From: JACCYI01 sp963828075
GTDB lineage: Bacteria > Actinomycetota > Thermoleophilia > Solirubrobacterales > Solirubrobacteraceae
NCBI GenBank assembly: GCA_963828075.1
Contig: CAWHDH010000021.1
Coordinates: 2,294,001-2,358,000, forward strand
Length of the DNA: 64,000 nucleotides
Direction: 5' to 3'
Position 1 is the first letter of the stretch. Each line of letters starts with the position of its first letter. Made by a program: the position numbers and the translations under genes. Shown in pieces: positions 25,066 through 33,826 of the stretch. The notes under the pieces were generated by a model. It did no database searches and had not been told where the DNA came from. It worked only from the letters and a program-made list of their open reading frames with translations.

Positions 25066-27141
25066 CTACCGACCGGCGGGCTCGGGTTGCGCGGCGAGCA
25101 GGCGCTCGGCCGCCGTGAGGATCGCCGCGCGGCGGTCGGCGGGCTCGATGACCGCCGCGTCGCCGGCCTCGCGCAGGACCTCCTTGACGAGGAAGTCCTC
25201 GCCCTTGAATGCCCACTCCACGACGATCGCGCCATCGGCGAGCTCGGCCACCACCGTGCGCTCCTCGCGCGCCCAGCGGGCCTGCTCGGCTGAGATCCAC
25301 ACGTGCGCCATCCGCGACGCGGGGACCTCGCCGGTCTTCGGCCAGCCCTCGATGTCGGCCACCGGATCGAGGTCGGGCCGCGGCTCGAACGTCTCGTCCA
25401 GCGCGGTCGCCCGCTTGATCCGGTCCAGCCGGAAGTGGCGCGTGTCCTCGCGCGACGGATCCCACGCGGCGACGTACCAGCCCTGGACCGAGTTGATCAG
25501 GCCGTAGGGCTCGATCCGGCGCAGCGAGAACTGGTCCTCGTTGGCCGCGTAGTACTCGAGCTCGAGCAGGTGGCGGTCGGCGATCGCGCCGGCGATGACG
25601 CGCGCGAGGATGGGGTCGTCGGCCTCGGCGCTCGTGATCTGCAGGCCCTCCCGGATCGGGTCCTCGCCGAGCGCGGCGACGATCTTCTCGCGCGCCGAGT
25701 TCAGGACGCCGGCCGGGATGTGGTCGCCGAGCAGGTCGATCGCGGCGACGAGCGCCTTGGCCTCGATCGGCAGCAGCCGGGCGGGGCGGTCGAACGTGTC
25801 GGAGTACGGCTCGGGGTCGACCTCGATCTCGCCTGCGTCGGAGACCTCGGCGTAGAGCACGTACGCGCCGCCACCGAAGTTGACGACGTTGAGCACGGAG
25901 ACGTCCTCGCGGAGCTCCTGCTGCGAGATCTGCAGCTGCTGGCAGACGTCGGCGATCTGCAGGCGCTCGCCGGCCCGGCCGGCCTGGATGAGCACCGACG
26001 CGAGCGTCACCAGGCGCGCGAAGCGCTCGGGGCGGATCGCCGCGTCGGCGGCGCGCGACCGGCTGCGTCCGTTCTCGGACGGCTCGGGGGCCGCGGGCTC
26101 GGGCGGCCGGGCCGGCAGCGGCGGCGGGTCGCCGCGGTGCAGCTCGGCGATCCGCTCGAGGCGCTCGCGCGCCTCCGCGACCAGCGCGGGCGGCCCGACG
26201 ATCCGCGCGTGCTCGCCGAAGCCGAGCGTCCAGGAGATCAGCAGGCGCGCCAGGGCGTACTCGGTGCGGAAGACGTGCCCGCCGTCGGCCGCGTCGGCCA
26301 TCTCGCCGTAGGTGGCGAAGTGGCGCTCGACCTGCCAGGCGATGCGGTCCGACACCCAGACCTCGGCCGTGCCGACGGGCTCGCCGAGCTGCCACGGGAC
26401 GCGGTTCGCGTACGCGCGCGGGTCGAAGTCGGCGGGGCGCTGGAAGTCGTGCTCGGCCTTGGTCGCGTAGGCGACCTTGCCGCGGATCCGCGACAGGCGG
26501 AAGACGCGGACGGCGCCGCGCTCGTGGGCGTGACCGACGAGGTAGAACTGCCCGCCCTGGAAGAGCAGCTGGTACGGGTCGACCTTGCGCAGCGCCGTCT
26601 CGTCGGTCTGCATCGTGTAGTACTCGAACTCGATCCGCTTGCGGCGATAGATCGCGGTGTCGATCTTCGCGAGCCGGGCCCCCACCTCCTGGCCGCCCGC
26701 CGACGCGGTGATCCCCAGCCCGATGGACTGCTGCTGCGGCGCGCCGAGCGGGCTCGGACGGCCCCAGGTGATCTGCTGCAGCGCGAGCCGCAGCGGCTCG
26801 GCGTAGGCGAACTCCCCGTCGAGCAGCGACAGCGACGTCTGCAGGGCGGCGAGCTCGGCGTCGGTGAAGGCGATCGCCGGCAGGTGGAAGGCCTCCGGGG
26901 CGAGCGAGTAGTTCTCCTGCTCGGAGAAGCCGTCGGCCGGCTTGTCGACCGTGAGCTGGATGCCGAGCGACTCGAGCTCGGCGCGGTCGGCGTAGAAGCG
27001 GCGCGCGAACGCGTCCTCGGTCATGTCCGAGTAGCCCTCGACGTCGCGCCGGATCTCCGTCGCGGTCACCGGCCGGCGCTCCGCCATCAGATAGGCGATC
27101 AGCGACAGCTGGCGGATGAGCTTTTCGGTGTCCTTGGCCAA
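25066..27141 (-). CDS. pafBC: PafB-PafC fusion, WYL-domain DNA-damage regulator
   Basis: A 691-residue protein holding two consecutive HTH-WYL-WCX units. The first runs from KDTEKLIRQLSLIAYLMAERRPVTATEI to about residue 340; the second runs from RPERFARLVTLASVLIQAGRAGERLQIADV to the end, joined by a Pro-rich linker. In mycobacteria PafB and PafC are separate genes whose heterodimer activates the RecA-independent DNA-damage response; natural fusions are known. The TTG at 27141 is an inferred start set by the first HTH; no good ribosome binding site is seen. rfbA follows 13 bp downstream. Confidence 0.88.
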   Translation of the reverse strand: MAKDTEKLIRQLSLIAYLMAERRPVTATEIRRDVEGYSDMTEDAFARRFYADRAELESLGIQLTVDKPADGFSEQENYSLAPEAFHLPAIAFTDAELAALQTSLSLLDGEFAYAEPLRLALQQITWGRPSPLGAPQQQSIGLGITASAGGQEVGARLAKIDTAIYRRKRIEFEYYTMQTDETALRKVDPYQLLFQGGQFYLVGHAHERGAVRVFRLSRIRGKVAYATKAEHDFQRPADFDPRAYANRVPWQLGEPVGTAEVWVSDRIAWQVERHFATYGEMADAADGGHVFRTEYALARLLISWTLGFGEHARIVGPPALVAEARERLERIAELHRGDPPPLPARPPEPAAPEPSENGRSRSRAADAAIRPERFARLVTLASVLIQAGRAGERLQIADVCQQLQISQQELREDVSVLNVVNFGGGAYVLYAEVSDAGEIEVDPEPYSDTFDRPARLLPIEAKALVAAIDLLGDHIPAGVLNSAREKIVAALGEDPIREGLQITSAEADDPILARVIAGAIADRHLLELEYYAANEDQFSLRRIEPYGLINSVQGWYVAAWDPSREDTRHFRLDRIKRATALDETFEPRPDLDPVADIEGWPKTGEVPASRMAHVWISAEQARWAREERTVVAELADGAIVVEWAFKGEDFLVKEVLREAGDAAVIEPADRRAAILTAAERLLAAQPEPAGR

Positions 27142-27237
27142 GACGACGACACCATACGAATTCGGCGGCCAAGTTCCGCCTGGAGCTCGAACTGGACGGA
27201 TGACCGACCGCTCTTTGCGCAGATTGGCGGTTCCCAA

Positions 27238-27254
27238 AGGTTTTCGCGAAACCT
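27238..27254. promoter_or_regulatory. Inverted repeat upstream of the response regulator
   Basis: AGGTTT-TCGCG-AAACCT is a perfect 6-bp inverted repeat whose centre TTCGCGAA is itself palindromic. It lies 17 bp before the GTG of the response regulator, in the most AT-rich intergenic stretch nearby and between divergent genes. It could be an operator for that regulator or for PafBC. There is no direct evidence. Confidence 0.4.
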
Positions 27255-27271
27255 GCCGATACAGCCTCAGC

Positions 27272-27919
27272 GTGCTTCCCCGTCTCGTCCTGATCGAAGA
27301 CCACCTCGCCCTCCGGAAGGGCCTGGGCCTCCTCCTCGCCCACCGCGGCTGCGAGGTCCTCGGCACCGCCGGCACCTCAGCCGAGGCGCGGGACCTCGTC
27401 AGCCTCGTCCTCCCGGAGGTCGCCGTGGTCGACGTCCACCTGGGCGAGGAGAGCGGCATCGCCCTGACGCGGGAGATCGTCGTCGCGCACCCCGCCTGTC
27501 GCGTCGTGCTCTACACCGGGGCCGACGACGAGCGGCTGCTGCGCGAGGGCCTCGCCGCCGGCGCGACCGGCTACGCGCTCAAGAACGGCGAGATCGACGA
27601 GCTGCTCGATGCGATCCGCTGCGCCGGCGACGGCGTGCGCTACGTCGACCCCCGGCTGCGCCACCTCCTCGGCCACTCCGCCCCGGTGCCCCAGGCGCCG
27701 CTCTCCAAGCGCGAGCGCGAGATCATGGACCTCCTCGCCCACGGGCTGACGGGCGAGCAGGTCGCCGTACGACTCGTGCTCTCCGCCGAGACCGTCAAGA
27801 CGCACATCCGCAACGCGATGGGCAAGCTCGAGGCGACGACCCGCGTCCACGCCGTCGCCCTCGCCATGCGCGACGGGCAGATCTCCCCGCCCGGCTTCGC
27901 CGGCGCCCTGCGCCGCTAA
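27272..27919 (+). CDS. NarL/FixJ-family response regulator
   Basis: A 215-residue two-domain regulator. The receiver (1-120) has acidic-pocket residues E9-D10, phosphoacceptor D54 (VAVVDVHLGEESG), the Thr of VVLYTGAD and the Lys of YALKNGE. The C-terminal LuxR helix-turn-helix is LSKREREIMDLLAHGLTGEQVAVRLVLSAETVKTHIRNAMGKL. No partner histidine kinase lies beside it. GTG 27272 fits the receiver start MLPRLVLIEDH; an ATG at 27200 would add 24 residues. Its stop overlaps the convergent HD-domain gene by 4 bp. Confidence 0.9.
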   Translation: MLPRLVLIEDHLALRKGLGLLLAHRGCEVLGTAGTSAEARDLVSLVLPEVAVVDVHLGEESGIALTREIVVAHPACRVVLYTGADDERLLREGLAAGATGYALKNGEIDELLDAIRCAGDGVRYVDPRLRHLLGHSAPVPQAPLSKREREIMDLLAHGLTGEQVAVRLVLSAETVKTHIRNAMGKLEATTRVHAVALAMRDGQISPPGFAGALRR

Positions 27920-28869
27920 GCGGCGCGCGCCGCGAAGTACGCGCCGCCACCCAGAGCCCGGTCGAACCCCGACCAGGCCGAGCCCTGCGGCAGCTCCTTC
28001 TCGAGCCGGTCGAACGAGCCGAGCCGCCCGCCCAGGTTGTCGATCATGTGGACGAGCGTCGCCTCGCGCGTGCACGGCAGGACCGGCGACCCGTGCTCGA
28101 GCGCCCCGTGGTGGGCGAGGATGATGTGCAGGACGGCCGCGGCCAGCGCGTCGGGGAACCCGGGCAGGTCCTCGATCAGCCGGCGCACGCGGTAGTAGCC
28201 GAGGGGGATCTCGCCCTGGAGCTTGCCGAGGTCGGTCAGGTCGATCGCCCGCGGGTCGCTCGTGTAGGCCTCGAGCTTGCCGATGTCGTGCAGCAGCGCG
28301 CCGGTCACGGCGACGTCGCGGTCGATCCCCGGGAAGGTGGCGCTGATCGCCGACACCGCCTGGGCGACCGAGAGCGCGTGTTCGAGCAGGCCGTGGCGGT
28401 AGGCCTGATGGTAGCGCTTGGCCGCCGGCGCGTCGCGGAACTGCGGCCAGGTCTCAGAGTCGGGGCCGACGAGGTGCTCGAGCAGCGCCTGCAGGTGCGG
28501 GTTCTGCACCGTGGCGACGAGCTCGCGGAGGTCGGCCTCCATCTGCGCCGCCGTGCGCGGCGGGCCGTCGAGCAGGTCGCGCATGTCGGCCTCGCCCTCC
28601 TCGGCGGGCCGGAGCGCGAGGACCTCGAGCTGCGGGCCGTAGCGCGGGTGGACGGAGAACCGCCCGGTGACCCAGACCACGTGGCTCGGCGTACAGGCCG
28701 CGTAGTGCTCGGCGGCGCGATCGCGCACCACGGCGGCGACACCGCCGGTCCGATCGGCGAGCCGGAGCTTGAGCAGCTCCTCGCCTTCCCGGGTCGTGCG
28801 CAGCGCGCGCTCGCGCACCAGCAGCGCCTGGTCGATGTCCTGACCGTCTGCGAACTCACGCACGAGCAT
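27916..28869 (-). CDS. YhaM-like OB-fold/HD-domain 3'-5' exonuclease
   Basis: A 317-residue protein with an N-terminal OB-fold nucleic-acid-binding region (VREFADGQDIDQALLVRE...LKLRLADRTGG, about 1-90) and a C-terminal HD domain. The metal ligands are visible in HGLLEHALSVA, the HD pair LLHDIGKLEAY, and LHIILAHHGALEHGSP. This order matches YhaM/CBF1 exoribonucleases, which trim RNA (and ssDNA) from the 3' end. The ATG at 28869 is preferred to an upstream start that would add a low-complexity leader. Confidence 0.88.
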   Translation of the reverse strand: MLVREFADGQDIDQALLVRERALRTTREGEELLKLRLADRTGGVAAVVRDRAAEHYAACTPSHVVWVTGRFSVHPRYGPQLEVLALRPAEEGEADMRDLLDGPPRTAAQMEADLRELVATVQNPHLQALLEHLVGPDSETWPQFRDAPAAKRYHQAYRHGLLEHALSVAQAVSAISATFPGIDRDVAVTGALLHDIGKLEAYTSDPRAIDLTDLGKLQGEIPLGYYRVRRLIEDLPGFPDALAAAVLHIILAHHGALEHGSPVLPCTREATLVHMIDNLGGRLGSFDRLEKELPQGSAWSGFDRALGGGAYFAARAA

Positions 28870-28911
28870 GGGCGCGAAAGCTAGAGCCGCGCCCGGACGC
28901 ACCTGCTCGGC

Positions 28912-29649
28912 TTAGCGAAGCGACTCCGCGATCCGGACCGCCTCGGACTGGCCGACGTCGCCCTCGATCCGCGTGAGGATCCCGTCGCGCTCGAGCAGGA
29001 GCGTGTTACCGGCGAGGCGCTGCGGCTCGTAGTTCGCGTCCCCGTCCGGGCGGACGTACGCGAAGCCGTGCGCGCCGCCGATGAAGTAGGCGCGAGCACC
29101 GTCGATCCGCAGTCTCGCGATGCTCGTGGCCTGCCCCAGCGCCTTCTCGATCACCGGGGTCGTGGTCGCCTCGAACTGCTGCACGATCAGCCGCTCGTAG
29201 TCGAACGTGACCACGAGCGGACCGCCTTGGGGCAGCCGGTCCAGGTAGATGCCCGCGGCCTGGCGGCCCTCCGGGACGCGGAGTGCGAACCCCGCGCGCC
29301 GGCGCGCCGTGGCGAGATCGACGCGGGTGCCGAGCGGGCCGATCTCGGGCCGCGCGTCGGGCCGGGGCTCCTGCCGCTCGACCCGCACCGACTTCAGCCC
29401 GAGCAGCTCGAGGACCGCGTCACGCGCGCCGGGGGAGACGGCGAGCGTCGTCGCCGGCGCGCCGAGGAGCAGGGCGGCGAGCACGACGAGGAGCGTTCGG
29501 CGGTTGCGCCGCGGGCGCGCTGGCGCGGGTGCGGCGACGGGGCGCAGCGGCGCGGTGGCGAGGATGCGCGCGCGGACGGCGCCGGCGATGTCCGGCGTCT
29601 CCGGCCAGGCGATGTCGAGGTCGCGCAGCTCGCGATCGAGGTCAAGCAT
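28912..29649 (-). CDS. Putative membrane anti-sigma factor
   Basis: A 245-residue single-pass membrane protein: about 50 cytosolic residues, a transmembrane helix (about 52-71), and an extracytoplasmic domain of about 170 residues. The outer domain resembles DUF4367-type proteins (GFALRVPEG...VTFDYERLIVQQF...ARAYFIGGAHGFAYVRPDG). It overlaps the upstream ECF sigma gene by 8 bp, the normal arrangement for a cognate anti-sigma factor. The role is inferred from position and topology. Confidence 0.75.
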   Translation of the reverse strand: MLDLDRELRDLDIAWPETPDIAGAVRARILATAPLRPVAAPAPARPRRNRRTLLVVLAALLLGAPATTLAVSPGARDAVLELLGLKSVRVERQEPRPDARPEIGPLGTRVDLATARRRAGFALRVPEGRQAAGIYLDRLPQGGPLVVTFDYERLIVQQFEATTTPVIEKALGQATSIARLRIDGARAYFIGGAHGFAYVRPDGDANYEPQRLAGNTLLLERDGILTRIEGDVGQSEAVRIAESLR

Positions 29650-30205
29650 CGGGCCCCATCTCCTCGCGCAGGCGGCCGAGCGCCCGCGACAGCCGTGACT
29701 TGACCGTCCCCGCCGGCACCCCGAGCGCCGCGGCGGCCTCGGTCTCGGAGAGCTCGAGCAGGTAGCGCGCGCCGATCACCAGCCGGTCCTCCTCGCGGAG
29801 GCGGCCGAGGGCGGCGAGCAGGAGGCGTCGCTGGTCGTGCGCCAGCAGCTCGGCGTCGGGGTCGCCCTGCGCCGATACCGCGTGCAGCCGCTCGTCACCC
29901 GCCGCGCGCAGCGCGAGCGAGCTCCGGCGTCCCGCCGCCCGCCGCCGGTTGCGCGCCTCGTTGGCGACGATCGTCAGGAGCCAGGGGCGCAGCGGCTCAC
30001 CGCTGCGGAATCGCCCGAGCGCGCGGTAGGCCTTGACGAACGCGTCCTGCGCGGCCTCCTCGGCCTCGGCCGCGTCACCGCAGACGAGCATCGCGGTCCG
30101 GAACGCGATCCGCTCGTGCTCGCGGACGAGCGCGGCGTACGCGTCGGCATCGCCGGCGCGGGCGCGCTCGACCAGATCCTCCTCGGTGGGGGCGGGGCTC
30201 ACCAC
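29642..30205 (-). CDS. ECF RNA polymerase sigma factor
   Basis: A 187-residue SigW/RpoE-type sigma factor. Region 2 contains AYAALVREHERIAFRTAMLVCGDAAEAEEAAQDAFVKAYRALGRFR and PWLLTIVANEARNRRR. Region 4 is LREEDRLVIGARYLLELSETEAAAALGVPAGTVKSRLSRALGRLREEM. It is distinct in sequence from the sigma at 4.5-5.1 kb. First gene of a two-gene operon with the membrane protein that follows. Repeat element A lies immediately upstream. Confidence 0.92.
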   Translation of the reverse strand: MVSPAPTEEDLVERARAGDADAYAALVREHERIAFRTAMLVCGDAAEAEEAAQDAFVKAYRALGRFRSGEPLRPWLLTIVANEARNRRRAAGRRSSLALRAAGDERLHAVSAQGDPDAELLAHDQRRLLLAALGRLREEDRLVIGARYLLELSETEAAAALGVPAGTVKSRLSRALGRLREEMGPDA

Positions 30206-30316
30206 TGCGGTTCCTACACCTCCGGCGGGCCGCGCGTTCCCGCCCCCGCCCTACACCGCGCTGGGAACGCACGGTCCGCGGGCGACGTTCCATGGCGTGG
30301 CCGTGGTTGACGGACT

Positions 30317-30503
30317 GCGATCAGTGAGGAAGGGCGGAGTCGGGAGGGGGAGGAGCGTGCATCTCGTCACACTCGCCCCGAAAGCAACGGCGAGAGTGAC
30401 GTGAGGCACGCCAGGGCGAGCCCAGCGTCACATTCGCGGGCGAAAACGCGCCGAGTGTGACGCCAGGCTCGTTCGACCCCTCTTCCTCACCGATCGCCGT
30501 TCG
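30317..30503. repeat. Repeat element A: terminal inverted repeat around two hairpins
   Basis: The gap 30206-30535 has no gene. It holds an element bounded by GCGATCAGTGAGGAAG (30317-30332) and its near-perfect reverse complement (30482-30497, 15 of 16). Inside are two tandem hairpins: GTCACACTCGCC paired with GGCGAGAGTGAC (30366-30400, 11 of 12), and GCGTCACATTCG paired with CGAGTGTGACGC (30425-30463, 11 of 12). The right end matches the left end of element B for 21 of 22 bases (reverse complement). It has no coding capacity. It lies 32 bp downstream of the EcsC-family stop. Confidence 0.8.
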
Positions 30504-30535
30504 CTTCCGCGCGCGCAAAGTGGCGCACGGAGGCG

Positions 30536-31186
30536 CTACCCCCCGTAGAACCGGATCGCCCGGTCGGCGAGCTTGCGTGTGTCGCGCTCGTTGCCGACGG
30601 CGTTGACGATGATCGCGAGCCCCGGCACCAACCGGCCGGCGATCCGTTTGCCCGCCCGCTTGCCGACCATCTTGAGCAGCCGCGTCGCGAGCGTCTGCTC
30701 GCGGCTGAGCCGCTGGCCCACCCACGCGGACGCGACGGACTGGCCGACGCCGTCGAGCGCGGAGCGGGCGGTCTGCGGATCGGGATAGAGGCCCTGGAGG
30801 ACGAGCAGTTCGGCTGGGCGCATGGGGTCGCGGGGGTCGTAGCCGTAGGCGGCCGCGATGAAGAAGACCATCCGTGACTGGATCCAGGCCAGCGCGGCCA
30901 GGTCGGGGATGATGGTGACGATGCCGCCGATGCCGGTGGCGGCGCCGCCGAAGCGGGCCAGGCCGGCGTGCCGGCTCTTGGCCATCTGCGCCAGCTCGGG
31001 CGCGGATTGGGCGTAGGTGGCGCGCTTCTCGTCGGCCCAGGCGGCCGCGGCCGGGCCGTGGTAGTCCGCGGCGGCCAGCGCGAGGTGCTCCGGGGCGCGC
31101 GCGGGATCCTCGCGCAGGCGCTCCCACAGGCCACGCGGGAGGTCGCGGAGGGAGGTGTCGGTCGTGTCGTCGGTCGAGGTGGTCAC
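30536..31186 (-). CDS. EcsC-family protein
   Basis: A 216-residue protein with the EcsC fold region: ARFGGAATGIGGIVTIIPDLAALAWIQSRMVFFIAAAYGYDPRDPMRPAELLVLQGLY, including two hydrophobic helices likely to touch the membrane. A second hydrophobic block RLVPGLAIIVNAVGNERDTRKLADRAIRFY ends the protein. EcsC proteins are named after a B. subtilis ABC-transporter operon member, but their function is unknown. GTG 31186 is preferred; an ATG at 31207 would overlap the divergent MFS start codon. Confidence 0.75.
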   Translation of the reverse strand: MTTSTDDTTDTSLRDLPRGLWERLREDPARAPEHLALAAADYHGPAAAAWADEKRATYAQSAPELAQMAKSRHAGLARFGGAATGIGGIVTIIPDLAALAWIQSRMVFFIAAAYGYDPRDPMRPAELLVLQGLYPDPQTARSALDGVGQSVASAWVGQRLSREQTLATRLLKMVGKRAGKRIAGRLVPGLAIIVNAVGNERDTRKLADRAIRFYGG

Positions 31187-31205
31187 GCACGTAGGCTGCC
31201 ACGTC

Positions 31206-32738
31206 ATGGCCCGCAAGTGGTGGACGCTCGTCGCGGTCTGCGTCGCGACGTTCATGCTCCTCGTCGACGTCACCATCGTGAACGTCGCGCTGCCGGAGAT
31301 CGAGCGCGCGCTCGGCTCGGACTTCACCGACCTGCAGTGGGTGATCGACGCCTACGCGCTCACGCTGGCCGCGCTGCTGCTCACGGGCGGCTCGCTCGCC
31401 GACCTCTACGGCCGCCGGCTGATCTTCGTCACCGGCCTCGCGGTGTTCACCCTGGCGTCGGTCGCCTGCGGCCTCGCCGGGACCCCGGACCAGCTCAGCC
31501 TCGCCCGCGCGGCGCAGGGGATCGGCGGCGGGTTCATGTTCGCGACGTCGCTCGCCCTGCTGGCGTCGAGCTTCCAGGGCGCCGAGCGCGGGACCGCGTT
31601 CGGGGTCTGGGGCGCCGTGACCGGCGCGTCGGTCGCCGTCGGTCCGCTGGCGGGCGGGGTGCTGACCGAGGCGTTCGGCTGGGAGTCGATCTTCTTCGTC
31701 AACGTGCCGATCGGCATCGCTGCGATCGCGCTGGCGCTCGCCAAGGTCGAGGAGACCCGCGCGCCGGTCATGGGCCCCACCCGCCCGCGACTCGACTGGC
31801 CCGGCGTGATCCTCTTCTCCGCGGCGCTCTTCCTGCTCATCTTCGGCCTGATCCGCGGCAACGCCGAGGGGTGGGGGAGCGGGGTGATCGTCGGCTGCCT
31901 GGCCGGCTCGGCGGTGCTGCTCGCCGCGTTCGTCGCGGTCGAGCGCCGCCAGGCGGCGCCGATGCTCGACCTCGGGCTGTTCGCCAAGCCGGCGTTCGTC
32001 GGCGCCTCGGTCGCCGCCTTCGTGCTCTCGGCGGCGATGTTCTCGATGTTCCTCTACCTCACGCTCTACATCCAGAACGTCCTGGGCTACTCGGCGCTGG
32101 AGGCCGGCCTGCGGTTCCTGCCCGTGACCATCCTGTCGTTCCTCGTCGCGCCCGTCTCGGGCAAGCTCGCCGAGCGCGTCGGGATCCGGTACTTCCTGGC
32201 TGTCGGCCTGGCGCTGGTCGGCGCCGGCCTGCTGCTGATGGGCGGCTTGGAGCCCGGCGACGACTGGACGGCGATGCTGGCCGGCTTCATGATCGCCGGC
32301 GGCGGCATCGGCCTGGTGAACCCGCCGCTGGCCACCGCCGCGGTCGGCGTCGTCGAGCCCGCGCGCGCCGGGATGGCGTCCGGCATCAACTCGACGTTCC
32401 GCCAGGTCGGGATCGCCACCGGGATCGCCGGGCTCGGCGCGATCTTCCAGCACGTGGTCAACGGCCGCGCCGAGGAGTTCGGCCGCGCCGTGACCGCCGC
32501 GGGCGGCCCAGCCGGCCCGCCGCCCGGGGTGGAGGGACAGTTCTCGGACTTCATCTCGTTCGGCCTCTACCGGCCGGTCGCCGAGCGCTTCGGGGGCGGC
32601 GTCGAGACCGCGGGCCGCGAGGCCTTCCTGGCCGGCCTGAACGACATCCTGATCTACGCGGGAGCCCTCGCCTTCGTCGGCGCGTTGCTCTGCCTGGTGC
32701 TCGTTCGCCCCAGCGACTTCGTCGCCCACGGGCACTGA
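31206..32738 (+). CDS. DHA2-family MFS multidrug efflux transporter
   Basis: A 510-residue, probably 14-helix drug:proton antiporter of the EmrB/QacA type. The N-terminal helix has LLVDVTIVNVALPEIERAL (motif D1), the loop 2-3 motif reads GGSLADLYGRR (motif A), and motif C appears as WGAVTGASVAVGPLAGGVL. It exports hydrophobic toxic compounds at the inner membrane. No dedicated regulator is adjacent except the divergent EcsC-like gene. The ATG at 31206 fits the family start. Confidence 0.93.
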   Translation: MARKWWTLVAVCVATFMLLVDVTIVNVALPEIERALGSDFTDLQWVIDAYALTLAALLLTGGSLADLYGRRLIFVTGLAVFTLASVACGLAGTPDQLSLARAAQGIGGGFMFATSLALLASSFQGAERGTAFGVWGAVTGASVAVGPLAGGVLTEAFGWESIFFVNVPIGIAAIALALAKVEETRAPVMGPTRPRLDWPGVILFSAALFLLIFGLIRGNAEGWGSGVIVGCLAGSAVLLAAFVAVERRQAAPMLDLGLFAKPAFVGASVAAFVLSAAMFSMFLYLTLYIQNVLGYSALEAGLRFLPVTILSFLVAPVSGKLAERVGIRYFLAVGLALVGAGLLLMGGLEPGDDWTAMLAGFMIAGGGIGLVNPPLATAAVGVVEPARAGMASGINSTFRQVGIATGIAGLGAIFQHVVNGRAEEFGRAVTAAGGPAGPPPGVEGQFSDFISFGLYRPVAERFGGGVETAGREAFLAGLNDILIYAGALAFVGALLCLVLVRPSDFVAHGH

Positions 32739-32780
32739 CTCGCTGCAGGATTTCGCTGCTCAGCGGGTACCCTGGCGGCC

Positions 32781-33821
32781 ATGTCGCCCCGTCTGACACT
32801 CGCCACGATCGCCTTGTTCCTCAGCCTCGCGCCCGCCGCCGCGGCCCAGCTGCCGCCGCCGCAGCCGACCCCGACCCCCGCGCCGGCGCCGCCGCCGGAG
32901 CCGCGGATCGCCCCGGGCATCCTGGTCGGAGGCGTCGACGTCTCGAACCTGACGCTGGCGGAGGCCGCCGCGAAGCTCGGGCCTGCGCTCGCCCCCGCGC
33001 TGGGCCAGACCGTGCGCGTGGAGGTGGCGGGCCGGAAGTTCGACCTGACGCCGAAGAAGCTGAAGTTCGTGTTCGACGCCAACAAGTCCGCGCGCCGCGC
33101 CCTCATCGCCGGCCGCAAGACGCCGCCCGCGGCCGGGGCCACGCTCAACGTGGCGCCCTGGGTGCGGTTCCGCCGCGCGGCCGTCCGCGACTTCAGCAAC
33201 CGGATCGACCGGATCGTCTACATCAAGCCGCGCGACGCGACGATCCGCATCACGCTCACCAAGATCTACCGCCGCAAGTCCAAGGAGGGCCGCGACCTCA
33301 AGGCCCGGGCGCTGCGCGGCGAGATCGAGAAGGTCGTCGCCGATCCCGCAGCCCCGCGGCTGATCCGGCCCGGCCGCACCGTGCTCAAGCCGAAGATGAA
33401 CGCGCTCGAGCTCGCCAAGGCCTACCCGACGATCGTCACCATCGACCGCGGCAGCTTCAAGCTGCGCCTGTTCAAGAACCTCAAGCTGACCAAGAGCTAC
33501 GGCGTCGCGGTCGGCGCGGCCGGCTTCGACACGCCGGGCGGCCGCTACTCGATCGCCAACAAGACCGTCAACCCCGTCTGGACCGCCCCGAACAAGCCCT
33601 GGGCCGGCCTCTACGCCGGCCGCTCGGTCCCGGGCGGCTCGGCCGAGAACCCGCTCAAGGCGCGCTGGCTGGGCATCGCCAACGGCGTCGGGATCCACGG
33701 CACCGGCGCCCCGTGGTCGATCGGCACGCGGGCGTCGCACGGGTGCATCCGCATGACCGTCCCCGACGTCATCGATCTCTACGACCGCGTCCCGGTCGGC
33801 ACCCCGGTGCTCATCGGGTAG
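32781..33821 (+). CDS. Secreted L,D-transpeptidase (YkuD) with N-terminal binding domain
   Basis: A 346-residue exported enzyme that makes 3-3 peptidoglycan cross-links or anchors proteins to the wall. It has a signal peptide (1-22), a Pro-rich linker, a PG_binding_4-like region (about 40-200, VGGVDVSNLTLAEAAAKL), and the YkuD catalytic domain (215-346). The catalytic motif lies at about 306-325 with His306 and Cys322 (SHGCIRM). The gap before it (42 bp) contains a TACCCT that could serve as a -10 box. The next gene starts 5 bp after its stop. Confidence 0.92.
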   Translation: MSPRLTLATIALFLSLAPAAAAQLPPPQPTPTPAPAPPPEPRIAPGILVGGVDVSNLTLAEAAAKLGPALAPALGQTVRVEVAGRKFDLTPKKLKFVFDANKSARRALIAGRKTPPAAGATLNVAPWVRFRRAAVRDFSNRIDRIVYIKPRDATIRITLTKIYRRKSKEGRDLKARALRGEIEKVVADPAAPRLIRPGRTVLKPKMNALELAKAYPTIVTIDRGSFKLRLFKNLKLTKSYGVAVGAAGFDTPGGRYSIANKTVNPVWTAPNKPWAGLYAGRSVPGGSAENPLKARWLGIANGVGIHGTGAPWSIGTRASHGCIRMTVPDVIDLYDRVPVGTPVLIG

Positions 33822-33826
33822 TACAC

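Noticed and set aside
30313..30503. Element A considered as a CRISPR array or riboswitch
   Set aside because: There are only two hairpins, no regular repeat-spacer pattern and no cas gene; no known riboswitch consensus was recognised.
30321..32735. An 800-codon minus-strand frame across element A, the EcsC gene and the MFS gene
   Set aside because: It is an antisense or wrong-frame reading of an MFS transporter and an EcsC protein; it would also read through the repeat element.
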